Part shown: positions 35,301 through 46,000 of the stretch, one piece after another
Numbering within the stretch: the stretch's first letter is position 1
Layout of the letters: every line of letters starts with the position of its first letter
Assembly: GCA_963931865.1 (NCBI GenBank)
Contig: OZ007512.1
Location: forward strand, 785,627-849,626
Reading direction: 5' to 3'
Length of the DNA: 64,000 bases
Origin: Axinella damicornis
Lineage: Eukaryota; Porifera; Demospongiae; Axinellida; Axinellidae
Program-made: the position numbers and the translations under genes
Notes under the pieces: model-generated
What the model saw: the letters and a program-made list of their open reading frames with translations, nothing else
The model's database searches: none
Told to the model about the DNA's origin: nothing

Positions 35301-36885
35301 TTTACAACTTCCAGGTGGCCCTTGCTAGCAGCAGAATGTAGAGGTGTGTAACCAGTATTATTGCCATGATCCGGGCTGCAGTTATGTGCAGTGATGAGAT
35401 ACTTTGCAACTTCAAGGTGACCATTCTCACAAGCACATTGCAGTGGAGTGTTACCTTTATTGTCACTGATTTGAGGATTGCAACCAAGTTCACTAATAAG
35501 ATACTTGACTACAGTCAGGTGGCCATTGCTAGCAGCTGAATGCAGAGGTGTATAACCATTCATACTACCATGTTCAGGACTGCAGTTGTGTTCACGGGCA
35601 AGATACTTTGCAACTTGAAGATGACCATTCTTACAAGCGCAGTGGAGCGGAGTAAGCCCATTGTTTGTACAGCACTGTGGGTCACAGTTGCAATCTGAGA
35701 TAAGGAATTTTACAACCTCAAGATGACCATTCTCACAAGCACAGTGTAGTGGAGTGAGACCATTGTTGTCACCAATTTGTGGATTACAGCCAAGTTTACC
35801 GATAAGATACTTCACTACAGCCAGGTGGCCATTCTTAGCAGCTGAATGCAGAGGTGTGTAGCCGTACTTGTTGCCATGATCTGGGCTGCATTTGTGTTTA
35901 GTGATGAGATACACTGCAATTTCAAGTTGACCGTTCTGACAAGCACAGTGCAGTGGAGTGTTACCATTATTGTCAGAGCACTGTGGGTTACATTTATGCT
36001 CATTGATGAAATACCGTGCAATTTCAAGATGACCACTGTCACAAGCATAATGCAGTGGAGTAAATCCTCTGTTTGTACAGCACTGTGGGTTACAGTTGCA
36101 ATCTGAGATAAGGAATTTTATAATATTGTGATGTCCCTTCAAGGTTGCAAAATGCAGTGAGGTGAGGCCATCACTGTTAACAATCTGAGGGTTGCACTTA
36201 CATTCATTGGTGAGGTACTTCACAGTAGCGAGGTGACAACTCAGACATGCCAGATGGAGTGGAGTATTACCAAAAATGTTAGTTTGCTCAGGACTGCAGT
36301 GGTGCTCACTGACAAGGTACTGCACAACAGGAAGTGCTCCACCACGGCAAGCATAGTGCAGAGGAATGCTACCTCGACTGTTGGGCTTTAGCGGATCACA
36401 GTGATAGTCTGTAATCAAACACTGTACAATATTCAGGTGTCCACTTTTACTTGCATAATGAGTGGAGTATTACCAACACTGTCACTAACTTCTGGATGAC
36501 AATCATTTTCAGTAATGAGGTACTTAACACTGTCAAGGTTACCACTTTCACTGGCTGCATGTAGTGGAGTGTAGCCATCATTGTCAGTGCAGTGTGGATT
36601 GCACTTGTACTCAGTTATGAGACATCTTGCAATGTGTAGGTGACCACTCTTGCAGGCAAGATGAAGAGGAGTGCGGCCGTTAGGGGTCATAGATTCAGGA
36701 TTGCAGTTCTGTTCTCTTATAAGGTACTGCGTAATGTCCAGATGTCCATGCTTGCATGCAAGATGCAGTGGAGTGAGTCCTGAAGGGTCCTTCACTTCAC
36801 TGGGATTCAGTGCTTGGTTGATGATGACGTCTTTAACAGCAGGTAAGTCACCATTTGCACATGCCTGAATCAATTGTGATGCCAT

Positions 36886-37225
36886 GTCTGCTATGGATTG
36901 TTATCAAATCCCTGTATAAAGTGGCTTCTTTATGCAGTAAAGTGTGCAATCTCATGGAGTAGTGTTGCAACCTACATAAAAGGAAAAATTGGTCAGACAT
37001 TTTTGAATTTCGGTGTCCCATGCAGTCTGGTATTAAGCACATTTACACTGATATGCATGCATATTTCATGTCCTTATTATCTTATCTACTCATATCACCA
37101 TCAGTGCCCCCCTTAACTCCTAGCTAGCTACTATTAAACAGCCAACGGCTGCCCTATACTTAGTACTAGGCTAACTCGGCTAACCATGTGATGTACGCGA
37201 ATCGAGTTGCTGATCTGGCGCAGCA
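36886..37225. other. 5' flank of gene 3, no gene seen
   Basis: No element recognised. The promoter of gene 3, if any, would lie here. Confidence 0.35.
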
Positions 37226-37401
37226 TCGATCCTCATACATCTGGAACGCGCAGTACAAAGCACGAAGGTGCCACGAGAGCCCATCCTGATAACTGAAGGC
37301 GAAAAAAATTTTTCCGCGCCTCTATGCACTGCCTTCGGCAGCGTGCGTAGGCTACGCCACTGGCTTGCCCCCCCAATTGTAAATACGTGCCGCCGCCCCT
37401 G
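37226..37401 (-). mobile_element. Truncated copy of the 9457-9968 element
   Basis: On the minus strand it starts CAGGGGCGGCG and shares CTGCCGAAGGCAGTGCATA, GCGCGGAAAAATTTTT and GGATGGGCTCTCGTGGCACC with the element at 9457-9968. The far end is lost. Confidence 0.7.
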
Positions 37402-38316
37402 TATCTGGATAGCTATGCGCTATAGTGTTAGCTAAAGCTACTTTATTATTCGTTATTGCCACTTTACATAATATTATAGGAAGTCACTGTTATATATATT
37501 TTTTATTTAATGATTTTTTTTGGGTAGCTATACAGCTAGCTATAGCTACCATCATCAAGCTAGTTGTTCAATTTACATTAAGCTGTAGCTCCTTATATTT
37601 CCCTTATTTCCTGCAGGCTAGGCATTGCATTACCTAACAAGTGTTGAGAGTTACACACAATACACACAGAATCATACTACTTTCAAATAGGTTCTCAATA
37701 TCACAACAGACAATGGCCAGTGACAACTACACTTAGGGTGCCATATGTGAGGTGCACTGCAGTCTCATGCCCAGCAGAATTCACCGCCTTCATGATTGAC
37801 AATATAATACCAGCACGTTCGAGTGAAGGTGTAGAGCTTTTCAGCAAGTAGCTAGCTGTCAAGAAACTGCCCATTGCAGTTGCCAGACAGATTTTCCGTA
37901 TGCATTTCTGGCTGGGCACGAGACTAAGCTACTGCCTGCAGGTATATCAAGCTAGGCATCACAGATCCTGAGCAATTGGGATCAGCATGCAGTCCTCTGA
38001 GTGGTCTGCTGTGCACCAGCTAGGGTATCCATTGGAATTCTATTAATCCATGGTAATGCAATTAATCATCTTAACAAGGATTTGGGGAGATTTCCTGGTA
38101 TGATTCTGTTTACCTAACACCTTGTGCTAGTGCATATACACGCACTTGAGAATTCAATTAGATCCATGCAGGTAATGATCCTAACAAGGATTGGGGAGAT
38201 TTCATGGCGCCAATCTGCTACCATAGCAGATTCCTGTGACTTCTGTAGTCATGCAATTGACAATTTCGTAAATCCCAGCTTCCTGGATGAGCAGTGAGAC
38301 TGGAGCTCTTTCTTGC
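37402..38316. other. Spacer, no gene seen
   Basis: Only a short dispersed duplication, AACAAGGATTTGGGGAGATTT / AACAAGGATTGGGGAGATTT (about 38073 and 38174), stands out. Confidence 0.4.
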
Positions 38317-38593
38317 AGGGATGTGTGGTATAGACTAGAAGGCAGACTAAATATTTAATCATACACTCAGCAATATAAAACCCACTGCAGCAAGTAACCG
38401 GAGGTATTAGTTAATTTTACGTGTCTTCGGGAAAGACTCCACACAGCGTGCAGGGATGAGTGGTATAGACCAGAAGGCAGACTAAATATTTAATTATACA
38501 CTCAGCAATACAAACCCCACTGTAGCAAGTAACCGGATTAGTTTGAGGTATTAGCTTAATTAATGTGCCTTCGGGAAAGACTCCACACAACGT
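38317..38593. repeat. Tandem duplication, two copies of about 135 bp
   Basis: Both copies carry GAAGGCAGACTAAATATTTA, ACACTCAGCAATA, CAAGTAACCGGA and CTTCGGGAAAGACTCCACAC. Confidence 0.85.
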
Positions 38594-40634
38594 ACTGTTT
38601 GATTCCCAGCTTTTCCCATAGTGTTGAATTAGGTACCAGAACAAGTTGTCTGCAGTATATCCGGTTCTAGTAGGTACCTGCTATCGTAGTATGTATACGA
38701 CATCTTGATTGGCTGATAGTTGACTCTCCGTACTAGGTACACAATGTAATAGACTTCTCCACAAAGGATAGTTTTTGAGGTCCCAAATAATTGGTTTCCC
38801 TAATTCTAGTACCTCCAAAAAGTGGGCAACTTCTCTACGAAGGACAAAACTCCTGATTGTCCCCCAAGGTTCCACTGTATACTGTACTGGCCAGCATGCA
38901 GGAATAATTTATATGGTTAACTATACCTGACCATGCATGCCTATGAATATTCAGACCATGCTGCAGTAATAATAAGCTAGTCTTGCCTAACCTGATATCT
39001 TTGGGAAGTATATCATCCGGGTTGTAGCTAGCAGATCTGACTGGTAACATGAACTAGCTACTCTAGCTGTAGCTATGACTGTATCAGTAGCTAGCTACGG
39101 TGGCAGTGCCACCTCAGGTTAATTCTGGTTAGCTCTTTCCACTTCAGAATTGATCAGGTGCCGAGTTGAAATAGCTATGCACTAATCAAATAGCTCAGTA
39201 GCTATGTCAGTAGCTTTGTCTTTCAGAATTATTACACTAACAATTCATGCCACTGCATGCTGATCATTCATATAGGACACTGAGTGTGGCTTCAGTTGTT
39301 ATATTGTGGCCAACACGTGCACTTTACAGTTCTCTGGTGGCAGGTCACTGGTCATTATCTGGTTTGCAAAGTTCAAAGTTCAAACATGAACATGAAACAC
39401 CCAGAATAGCTATAGCTAGCTACCAGAATCGGAATTAGGGAGCCTGAGAGAAAATGACTGGGGTTTTGCTGAAACCTGATCACAATAATTCATACAGCTT
39501 AGCTTTGTGCTGCTCAGTCCAGGTAAGAGAATCTGACTAGTAGCCATTTCTTGGGTTTGAATCCCAGGTGGTCAGGAGAGGTTTTGATTGCATTTGGTTT
39601 GCTGGCATTGATCATTATCAAGAGTCAATAAAATGCCTCAGGGGATATGAATCCTGATGTGTATTGAGCTCACAAGTGCACAGGCTCCACCATCAAATAG
39701 ACAGCCATATTACGTACATGCTGGAAAGGGTATATATCAGTCTGTGCAGATTCAAATATTGCGTTCTGACTGATAGCAGTCATGGCACTCAATCAGCATG
39801 TGCAGTTGCGTGAACAGATGCACTAAGGGACTGATACTGCTCCTGTAAATATCATATGTGGGTTTCACAGTGCAAATCTCTGCAACTTGGCTTCCGAGGG
39901 ACTTGCCGCATGCAATATGATTATGGAGTTCTAGACAGTATAATTGTACTATTTCATGTCAACATCCGGTCCATGGAGTCAGTGATGCCAGCATGCATGG
40001 TCAAGTCACTTGCATGGACTAAGAACGATTAGCATGTGCATATGTACAGGATACAGTTCAACACCAAGCTGCTGTGTCACTAGCTATATACATATGTGAC
40101 TTGTAGAAGTGAATGTTTCAAGCATGAAGCTGAACTTAGTGTGGTTAACTCACATGGTGAATTTGGAATCAGTTTGTGAGTCGAGAGAGGGGCTGTACAA
40201 ACATGTTAGTTAGCTCTAACAGCAGCTTTGCAGTCTAATCCCTTTACAGCTAGTGCATTCCGTTTGACTATAAAATGTTGTATTATAAGCCCTTAGCTTT
40301 GTGCTCTTGTCTCTTTACTTAGCTAGCTGAGTGTCAATAATGCAGTGGATGACTGGCTTTGGGAGAAATAAGCTAGGGACGGACATTAGAGAAAATCCTT
40401 GATCTTTCACTCAGTACTCATGCATCCACATGAGAGAGCTCACAGTGACTAGCTACTTTGCTGGCTGGAATACTAAAGTTACAGCAGGCTACCAACAAGA
40501 AGCAAGTAGCTAAAACTGCTGTGTTATTTGTGGAGTATGACATGCTATCTTTCTCACATAGCTATGCACTGAAGGGATCCTGTTTACCGGATTCACTGTT
40601 GTGATGCTAAATATGCAACTAAGTGTCAGAAACC
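38594..40634. other. Spacer, no gene seen
   Basis: Two kilobases of AT-rich, TAGCTAGC-rich spacer. A CCAAGGTTCCACTGTATA motif at 38867 resembles a pogo/mariner-type end, but no partner end was found. No exon recognised. Confidence 0.35.
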
Positions 40635-40770
40635 CTATACAGAGCTAATAAAATCACAGGTTTTCTGTGTAGTCCTGTACAACTAGCATGCTCAGGATGG
40701 TGTTTGCTCATGTGATAGCGCACGCACACATGAGCAAACACCATCTTGTACGAACACTGGCTCTGTATAG
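40635..40770. mobile_element. Foldback element with a perfect 18-bp hairpin core
   Basis: The outer ends are CTATACAGAGC and GCTCTGTATAG. The inner stem ATGGTGTTTGCTCATGTG (40697-40714) pairs perfectly with 40727-40744 across a 12-base loop. Confidence 0.75.
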
Positions 40771-40841
40771 CTATACCCACGATTACTGCATGCCTCCAGA
40801 CTTAATGCAACTGGAGCGTGTACAACAAACAGACAGCCATA

Positions 40842-41078
40842 AATTGAAGGGCTGAGAACCAGAGTTGCCTAACCCAAAATCAAGTACTGGAAATTGCATG
40901 AATTGCACAAAAATGGAGTAAAAAAAAAAAGCAATGGTATGAGCATATGACCGAAATTTTGAAATTCTTGAAATTTCAGCAGCTCCTGAAACACATTTTA
41001 ACAGTATTCTCAAGTTTAAGGGGGGGGGCTAGTTCAATGTTTGTGGGTTAGACCACTCTGGTTCTCAGCCCTTCAATT
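40842..41078. mobile_element. MITE, 237 bp
   Basis: AATTGAAGGGCTGAGAACCA at the left is the exact complement of TGGTTCTCAGCCCTTCAATT at the right, and the similarity continues inward (CTAACCCA / GGGTTAG). The target duplication was not resolved (A/T-rich). Confidence 0.85.
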
Positions 41079-41488
41079 ATAGTGGAGAGACCACAATCTG
41101 CAGCTAAGTTGTTTTGTAGTATCTTGCGTATTAGAGCCTTATCAGCAAGTAGCTAGCTAAGCCAGTTTCTCTTCACAGTGCCATCTCAATATTGGTCCCA
41201 CCTCATTCAATTCCCAGGTCCACCACGGCAAATGACTAGGGACTATTATCGTAATGGCCATGTAGCCTATCATAGATTCGACCTTACATCTTGTTGCCTG
41301 GAGAAACTTAATCAAAATTTAATTATTGAATGTGCATAACATTCTCAGGAATGGGTTGTTCGGCTTAATGATATATGGCACGGAATAGCTACTGATCGCA
41401 TAAATTTTCTCAGGAATGGTGAGCGCTGCACAGTGCTCACTTGCAGATAAGGCTCGAACTACTTAGCTAGCTATCACTACGTAACAAC

Positions 41489-41631
41489 TAAGCGGCGCTC
41501 CTACCATGCAACAAAGTCTCAAAAAAAAAGATTAAAATCAGCATGCCATTTCTAAATGACATGTACAAGCACGAGGTCTGAGACACTTAAAATTCAGTGC
41601 AGACTTTGTTGCATGGTAGGAGCGCCGCTTA
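41489..41631. repeat. Perfect 31-bp inverted repeat with 81-bp loop
   Basis: TAAGCGGCGCTCCTACCATG and the following 11 bases (41489-41519) pair exactly with 41601-41631. The duplicate at about 60560-60755 keeps only a degraded right arm. Confidence 0.85.
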
Positions 41632-42174
41632 GTCTTCTTTGGCCTGCATTGCAAGAAAGCATCGGATATTCCAGGTGTATCAGAGCAGCTGAGCAAACAG
41701 AGGTTGTTAATCTGACCTACAAGTTGCTTTTGCCACATATAGTTCACTGGATTCCATCATGCGTTTAGATAATAAACCATGACTGTAGCAAACTGGTGGC
41801 AATATAATACAGTAGCTACTATTGCTGATAATTATAGCATGTTTTGTGACATTATCAGCACAAGGAACTTGCAATGCCACTTAATTGTAGCAAATATGCA
41901 GGTGGTATTGTATTTTCAATGGCAGCACTAAACGCTGAAATGATGATGTGAAATGCAAATCAACAACCCAAAACACAGTAATGTCATTGCTGTATACTGC
42001 TGTGGTATAATATGATGAGGTTCTGTTCGTGTATACATCAATAATGACACAATAAGCACGTCCAGTGATGAATGTGAGACACAGGTATATGGATCCGTTA
42101 CATACTGACAACAGGTACACAGAGCCAGAGGCCAAAACAAATCTATAATTTAGAAAACAAAAGCTACACTATAC

Positions 42175-42280
42175 AAAATTTAGGCACTTGTGGGCCCACA
42201 CAATGTGCCAGGGAAAAACCTCACCAATAAACAGTGAGGGGAAAACCCACTAATAATCTGGCTCCTAGCTAATTATAAAC
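42175..42280 (-). other. Conserved non-coding block 3' of gene 4
   Basis: TGTGGGCCCACACAATGTGC, CAGGGAAAAACCTCACC and TCTGGCTCCTAGCTAATT are shared with 61225-61330 and, more diverged, with 30113-30215. The GTGGGCCCAC core is palindromic. Confidence 0.55.
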
Positions 42281-42424
42281 AGGATACAAATGTAGGAGGT
42301 GATATAAAGAGTGCAAAACTAAATTCCTACACATCCAAACAAACAACAAATTTAGTCACTGAAGTAAGGAATGAACACGCAACATGTGAACCAAATTTGT
42401 ACAAATGATGTGCATGTTAATTAG

Positions 42425-43083
42425 CTAATCCAATTTTTCATCTTCAATGAGCTCGAGGCCCATGCTCATTTCTGTCCTGCCAATCTCACCAGAGGCATCG
42501 TTTGCTCTATCCTTTGTCCTGCCAATCTCACTGGAAGCATCGCTTGCTCGATCCTTTGTCCTGCCAATTTCACCGGAGGCATCGTTTGCTTGATCCTTTA
42601 GCTCTTGTCCAAGTATTTCACTACACTTTGTGTCTCCACAGTTGAAACCCAACTCTCGATTTATGTTAACTGATATATCAGCTTCAGTAACGTTAACACT
42701 GACCTCTTGTTCATGTCTGACGTCTTCAATACTTCCAGTAGGTATTTCTCCATTGTCCCCTTCTGGAAGTTTGACAGCAGCAACCTCTCTAGCTAGCGTG
42801 CCAAGTTCAGTGTCACGTAAGACTTCAATGAGGGTATTCCAGGTGACAGGACATTTCCCTCTACCAGCGATCCATTCCTCAAGAATCTCCACATTGGTTT
42901 GTTCACAATCATGCGCATGCTTGTGAGCTATAGCATTGACCCTCTCTCCAGTTCTCTCCTCCAGGAGGAGGGTACCAAATGTTATGTACTTTGTGCCAAT
43001 CTCCTGGCTAATGTTGATTCTTCTGTCTCTCCCACGAAACCTGACACACTCAACCAGGGTTGGCTGGTCAACTTGGACTTCAC
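42425..43083 (-). CDS. Gene 4 exon 4: second death domain and acidic repeat tail
   Basis: After a ctccactacag acceptor (phase 1) it encodes EVQVDQPTLVECVRF, INISQEIGTKYITFGTLLLEE, ILEEWIAGRGK, CPVTWNTLIEVLRDTEL and LAREVAAVK. The tail contains three 14-residue repeats (DRANDASGEIGRTK type, 42463-42600) and ends ELIEDEKLD with TAG at 42425-42427. Confidence 0.8.
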
Positions 43084-46000
43084 CTGTAGTGGAGGAGCAA
43101 CAATGTGTAGTTGAAGAGGTCACAGATCAGTCCCTATCAGTCTCTTACTGGCCATTCATAACGTATGCCCAATTGATTTCAGGAACTCTGCTGTGTACAA
43201 TATATACTACAGCTAATACAGCTATACTACACTGTGTCTGTCCTGTGAATTATGACGCAATAAGAGTATCATATTACAGTACGTCTGGCTCACTTGATTG
43301 TGCTTTGCCGTGAGCTGTTTGGAGTTTGACAGCTTCAATCTCTCCAGCCAGCACATTGAGTTCTAAGTCCTTTAAGATTTCGGTGAGGGTCTTCCAGGTG
43401 ACAGGATACTTGCCCCTACCAGCAATCCATTCTTCAAGAATCGTCACATTCACTTTTTCAGCATTGTTCATATGCCTCAGTGATATAGCATTGACCCTTT
43501 CTCCAGTTCTGTCTTCCAGGAGAAGAGTTCCAAATGGTTTGTACTTTGTGCCAATCTCCTGGGGTAGCTTGATCCTTCTTTCCAACCCTTGCAACCCAAT
43601 GCACTCTGTCAACATTGGCTGATCTTGGTCACCTATTGTAAGATCAACGTTATCAGGCATAAGATTTGTTGAGAACAGAGGACCTAAAATTTCACACTGA
43701 GTGTGGTATCTATATACACTTCCTGCACATGTACACATGTGGATATTTAGCTTCCGTGATCATAGGCATTGGATTTGAATGGAATTGATCAACCATACAT
43801 CCTCTTCCTTGAGGCATAATGGTAAGAAGGATATTATGTTAACAGTTTAATGCATGGTGAATCTTCATTCTTATTGAATGACAGCTAGTCGTAGTAAACC
43901 AGAGCAAGGTTAAAGGTGTACCTTGGGGTTCACTGTCCTTCCAATCATCATCAGTTTCTTCACCACTTTCATCACCAATTTCACCGGTCTGATATAGAAC
44001 AATCAAGGATGCTATTCACTGTACGGTCATAGCTACACCTACACACATCAGTAAACTAGCTGCATCACTGTAAGGCCATTATAGTGGCCCGCCACGTGCA
44101 AAGAGTTAAACGAAAGACGGAACACCTGAGGATTCAACCCCAGGCCATGCTACAATAAGAATTTTATAGGGTGGGCTTAATGTCTGCATGAACACATTTC
44201 TGCTGTATGCTCTAGCATTAATTGTATGCAACGTACAGGCACATACCAGGTTCAGAGGGTTTCTTCCACAGAAGATGCAGTATCTGTTGAACTGTCGTCT
44301 CAAATTCCTGTATGTGGCAGATCGTTGTTGCTGCTCCACCCAAGTTTTGATAATGTGCTCACACATCAGCTGCTGTTTGGAGACTTCATCAAGACTGTCA
44401 CAGATGTCTTTATATTTCTTATTTAATGCACTTGAGGATGGTTCAAGGACTCGTACCAGAGCATCACGGAATGGGTACATCCATTGTGCCAGCTCTGAGA
44501 TGAAGTCATCTGATACAGACTGTTTTGCATTTTCATTTGAAAACAGCTCTTTTATGAGATCCTGGTTAAGCAAGGCATATGGTTCAAAGTTGAGAAGCTC
44601 AGAAATTCGCTTTCCTTGACTTCCATCTGAGTTTATGAGCATCAGGTCTGGGTTATCTTTTGCACTTCTTTCTGAAATTCTGCTACTGAGATCTTTGATG
44701 CTGTACGAATGAAATTCATCAACTACTTCCGGAAGAATGTTGTCTGCCACATCAACTATGAACTCTTCAGTGAGCACTCTTGGACAAAATTGATGCTTCG
44801 ATTTTAGGATAGTTTGAATCAGCTGTGAACGTAGTCTGACACAGTAAATTCTGCTATCTTCCAAGAAAGTCATGCTGAGAACAACTGTATTTAGATTTCT
44901 CACTTCAAGGAGAGATGATATTCCATTCTTGTCAAGCCAGGAGATACCGTTCATCCATATTTTACATTTGCATTTGACAGTTGGACCTTCGTTTTTGGTG
45001 CTATTACCATATTGAAGCTGAGAGAAAAGGAAGGCTAGTCGGAGAAGTAGGACATGCAGAAAACGTGTGGTAAGAAACTGGTGCTCTACCGAAGAATGCA
45101 TTAACCAGCCACAGCAATAGGAACTCTTTTGGCTTTCATGCAATGGCTGGTCTGAAGTGACTAGAGCTGGGAAGAGATAAAACTCATCATCTGTGTTTTC
45201 TGAGGGTGTCTGCTCCAGTTCAGACAGATTAATCCAGCTTTGTTCAACCTGGTGGCAGAACTCAAAGTGCTCCAGGAATCCTATGATCATGTCTGAATTG
45301 AACTCAGGGAAGACCTCTCTTATTCTGGACCTTGCTACAATTCCAGTACTGCCTAGTGAGATGTGTGTGGGAAAGTGATGCGGGGCGAATATGCTCCCAA
45401 TGACTGTTTCGAGCACTGCTGCAATGTCAGTGATAACCCAGCTTTTACCTGGAATCTGGTTGTTCCTGAGGAGAAGCACTTGACCTTTGTCATGCAGAGT
45501 TTGGAAGAGTGGCAGCAGTTCAGTTGGATTGCTGGGAAGCAAATATGAGTTGCCATCAAGATCTTGGGAAATACTCTCAAGAGTGCATCCTTGTACACCA
45601 GCACTGGTGTAGACTTTCCAGACATATCTGTGCAGAACATAGCAACGTTGGTCAATCTTGCCTACATGTTCCCTGATGGAGTTACAGCTCTCCTCCAAAT
45701 TGAAGCGAAGCTGATCTAGGCCAAGGGACACAGGCCTGGTGCAGTCCAAGTACACCATGTCCTGGGGTTCATATAGCTGATTGCCTTCATGCTTACGAAA
45801 CACTGTCTTGTCAACTAGTGAGTGTATTTGGTCAATATCCCCACTATTAAGTTTGTCTGCATGACTCCCAACAAATATAATGTGAGGTGCTATCTCACTG
45901 TGAGCACAGCATTCCAGAATGAATGACACCCAGTACTGCAGACTATGGCAAATATCATTCTCACATTGTGCAATGTTTGTCACAATTATGAAGATTCCTG

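Larger units (their letters stand above)
30330..36885 (-). pseudogene. Gene 3: degenerate ankyrin-ROCO-death gene
   Basis: The first exon starts MASQLIQACANGD at 36885. Single-base losses follow 36460 (GGAGTGG to GAGTGG) and 34777 (GATTACAG to GATTAC-G), giving three readable blocks (36433-36885, 34742-36418, 32460-34784). A third frame change near 32554 leads to a stop soon after SWVIINHS. Ankyrins, the hydrophobic insert (LHTILLYIWQAIVYPLTLLA) and Roc (GDPLAGKSS near residue 1182, DFAGQREFY, VGSHADQ) are readable. The rest of COR and the death-like end of exon 1, including its donor, are missing. The acidic and death-domain exons remain. The early ankyrins are close to those of gene 4 (DYHCDPLKPNSRGSIPLHYA), so the two are sister copies. 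The several independent lesions favour a pseudogene over assembly error. Confidence 0.8.
41388..42424 (-). repeat. Segmental duplication, 3' flank of gene 4 (copy 1)
   Basis: It matches 60468-61482 through most of its length (shared GAAATTTTCTCAGGAATGG-like start, GGTCTGAGACACTTAAAAT, TAGTCTTCTTTGGCC, CAATGGCAGCA, ACACTATACAAAATTTAGGC). On the minus strand it lies directly 3' of the gene 4 stop codon, so it includes its 3' UTR. Confidence 0.8.

Noticed and set aside
44106..44246. Extra C-terminal residues of gene 4 after FCGRNPLNL
   Set aside because: This is read-through past a consensus G|GTATGT donor. The tail is not shared by the paralogues.
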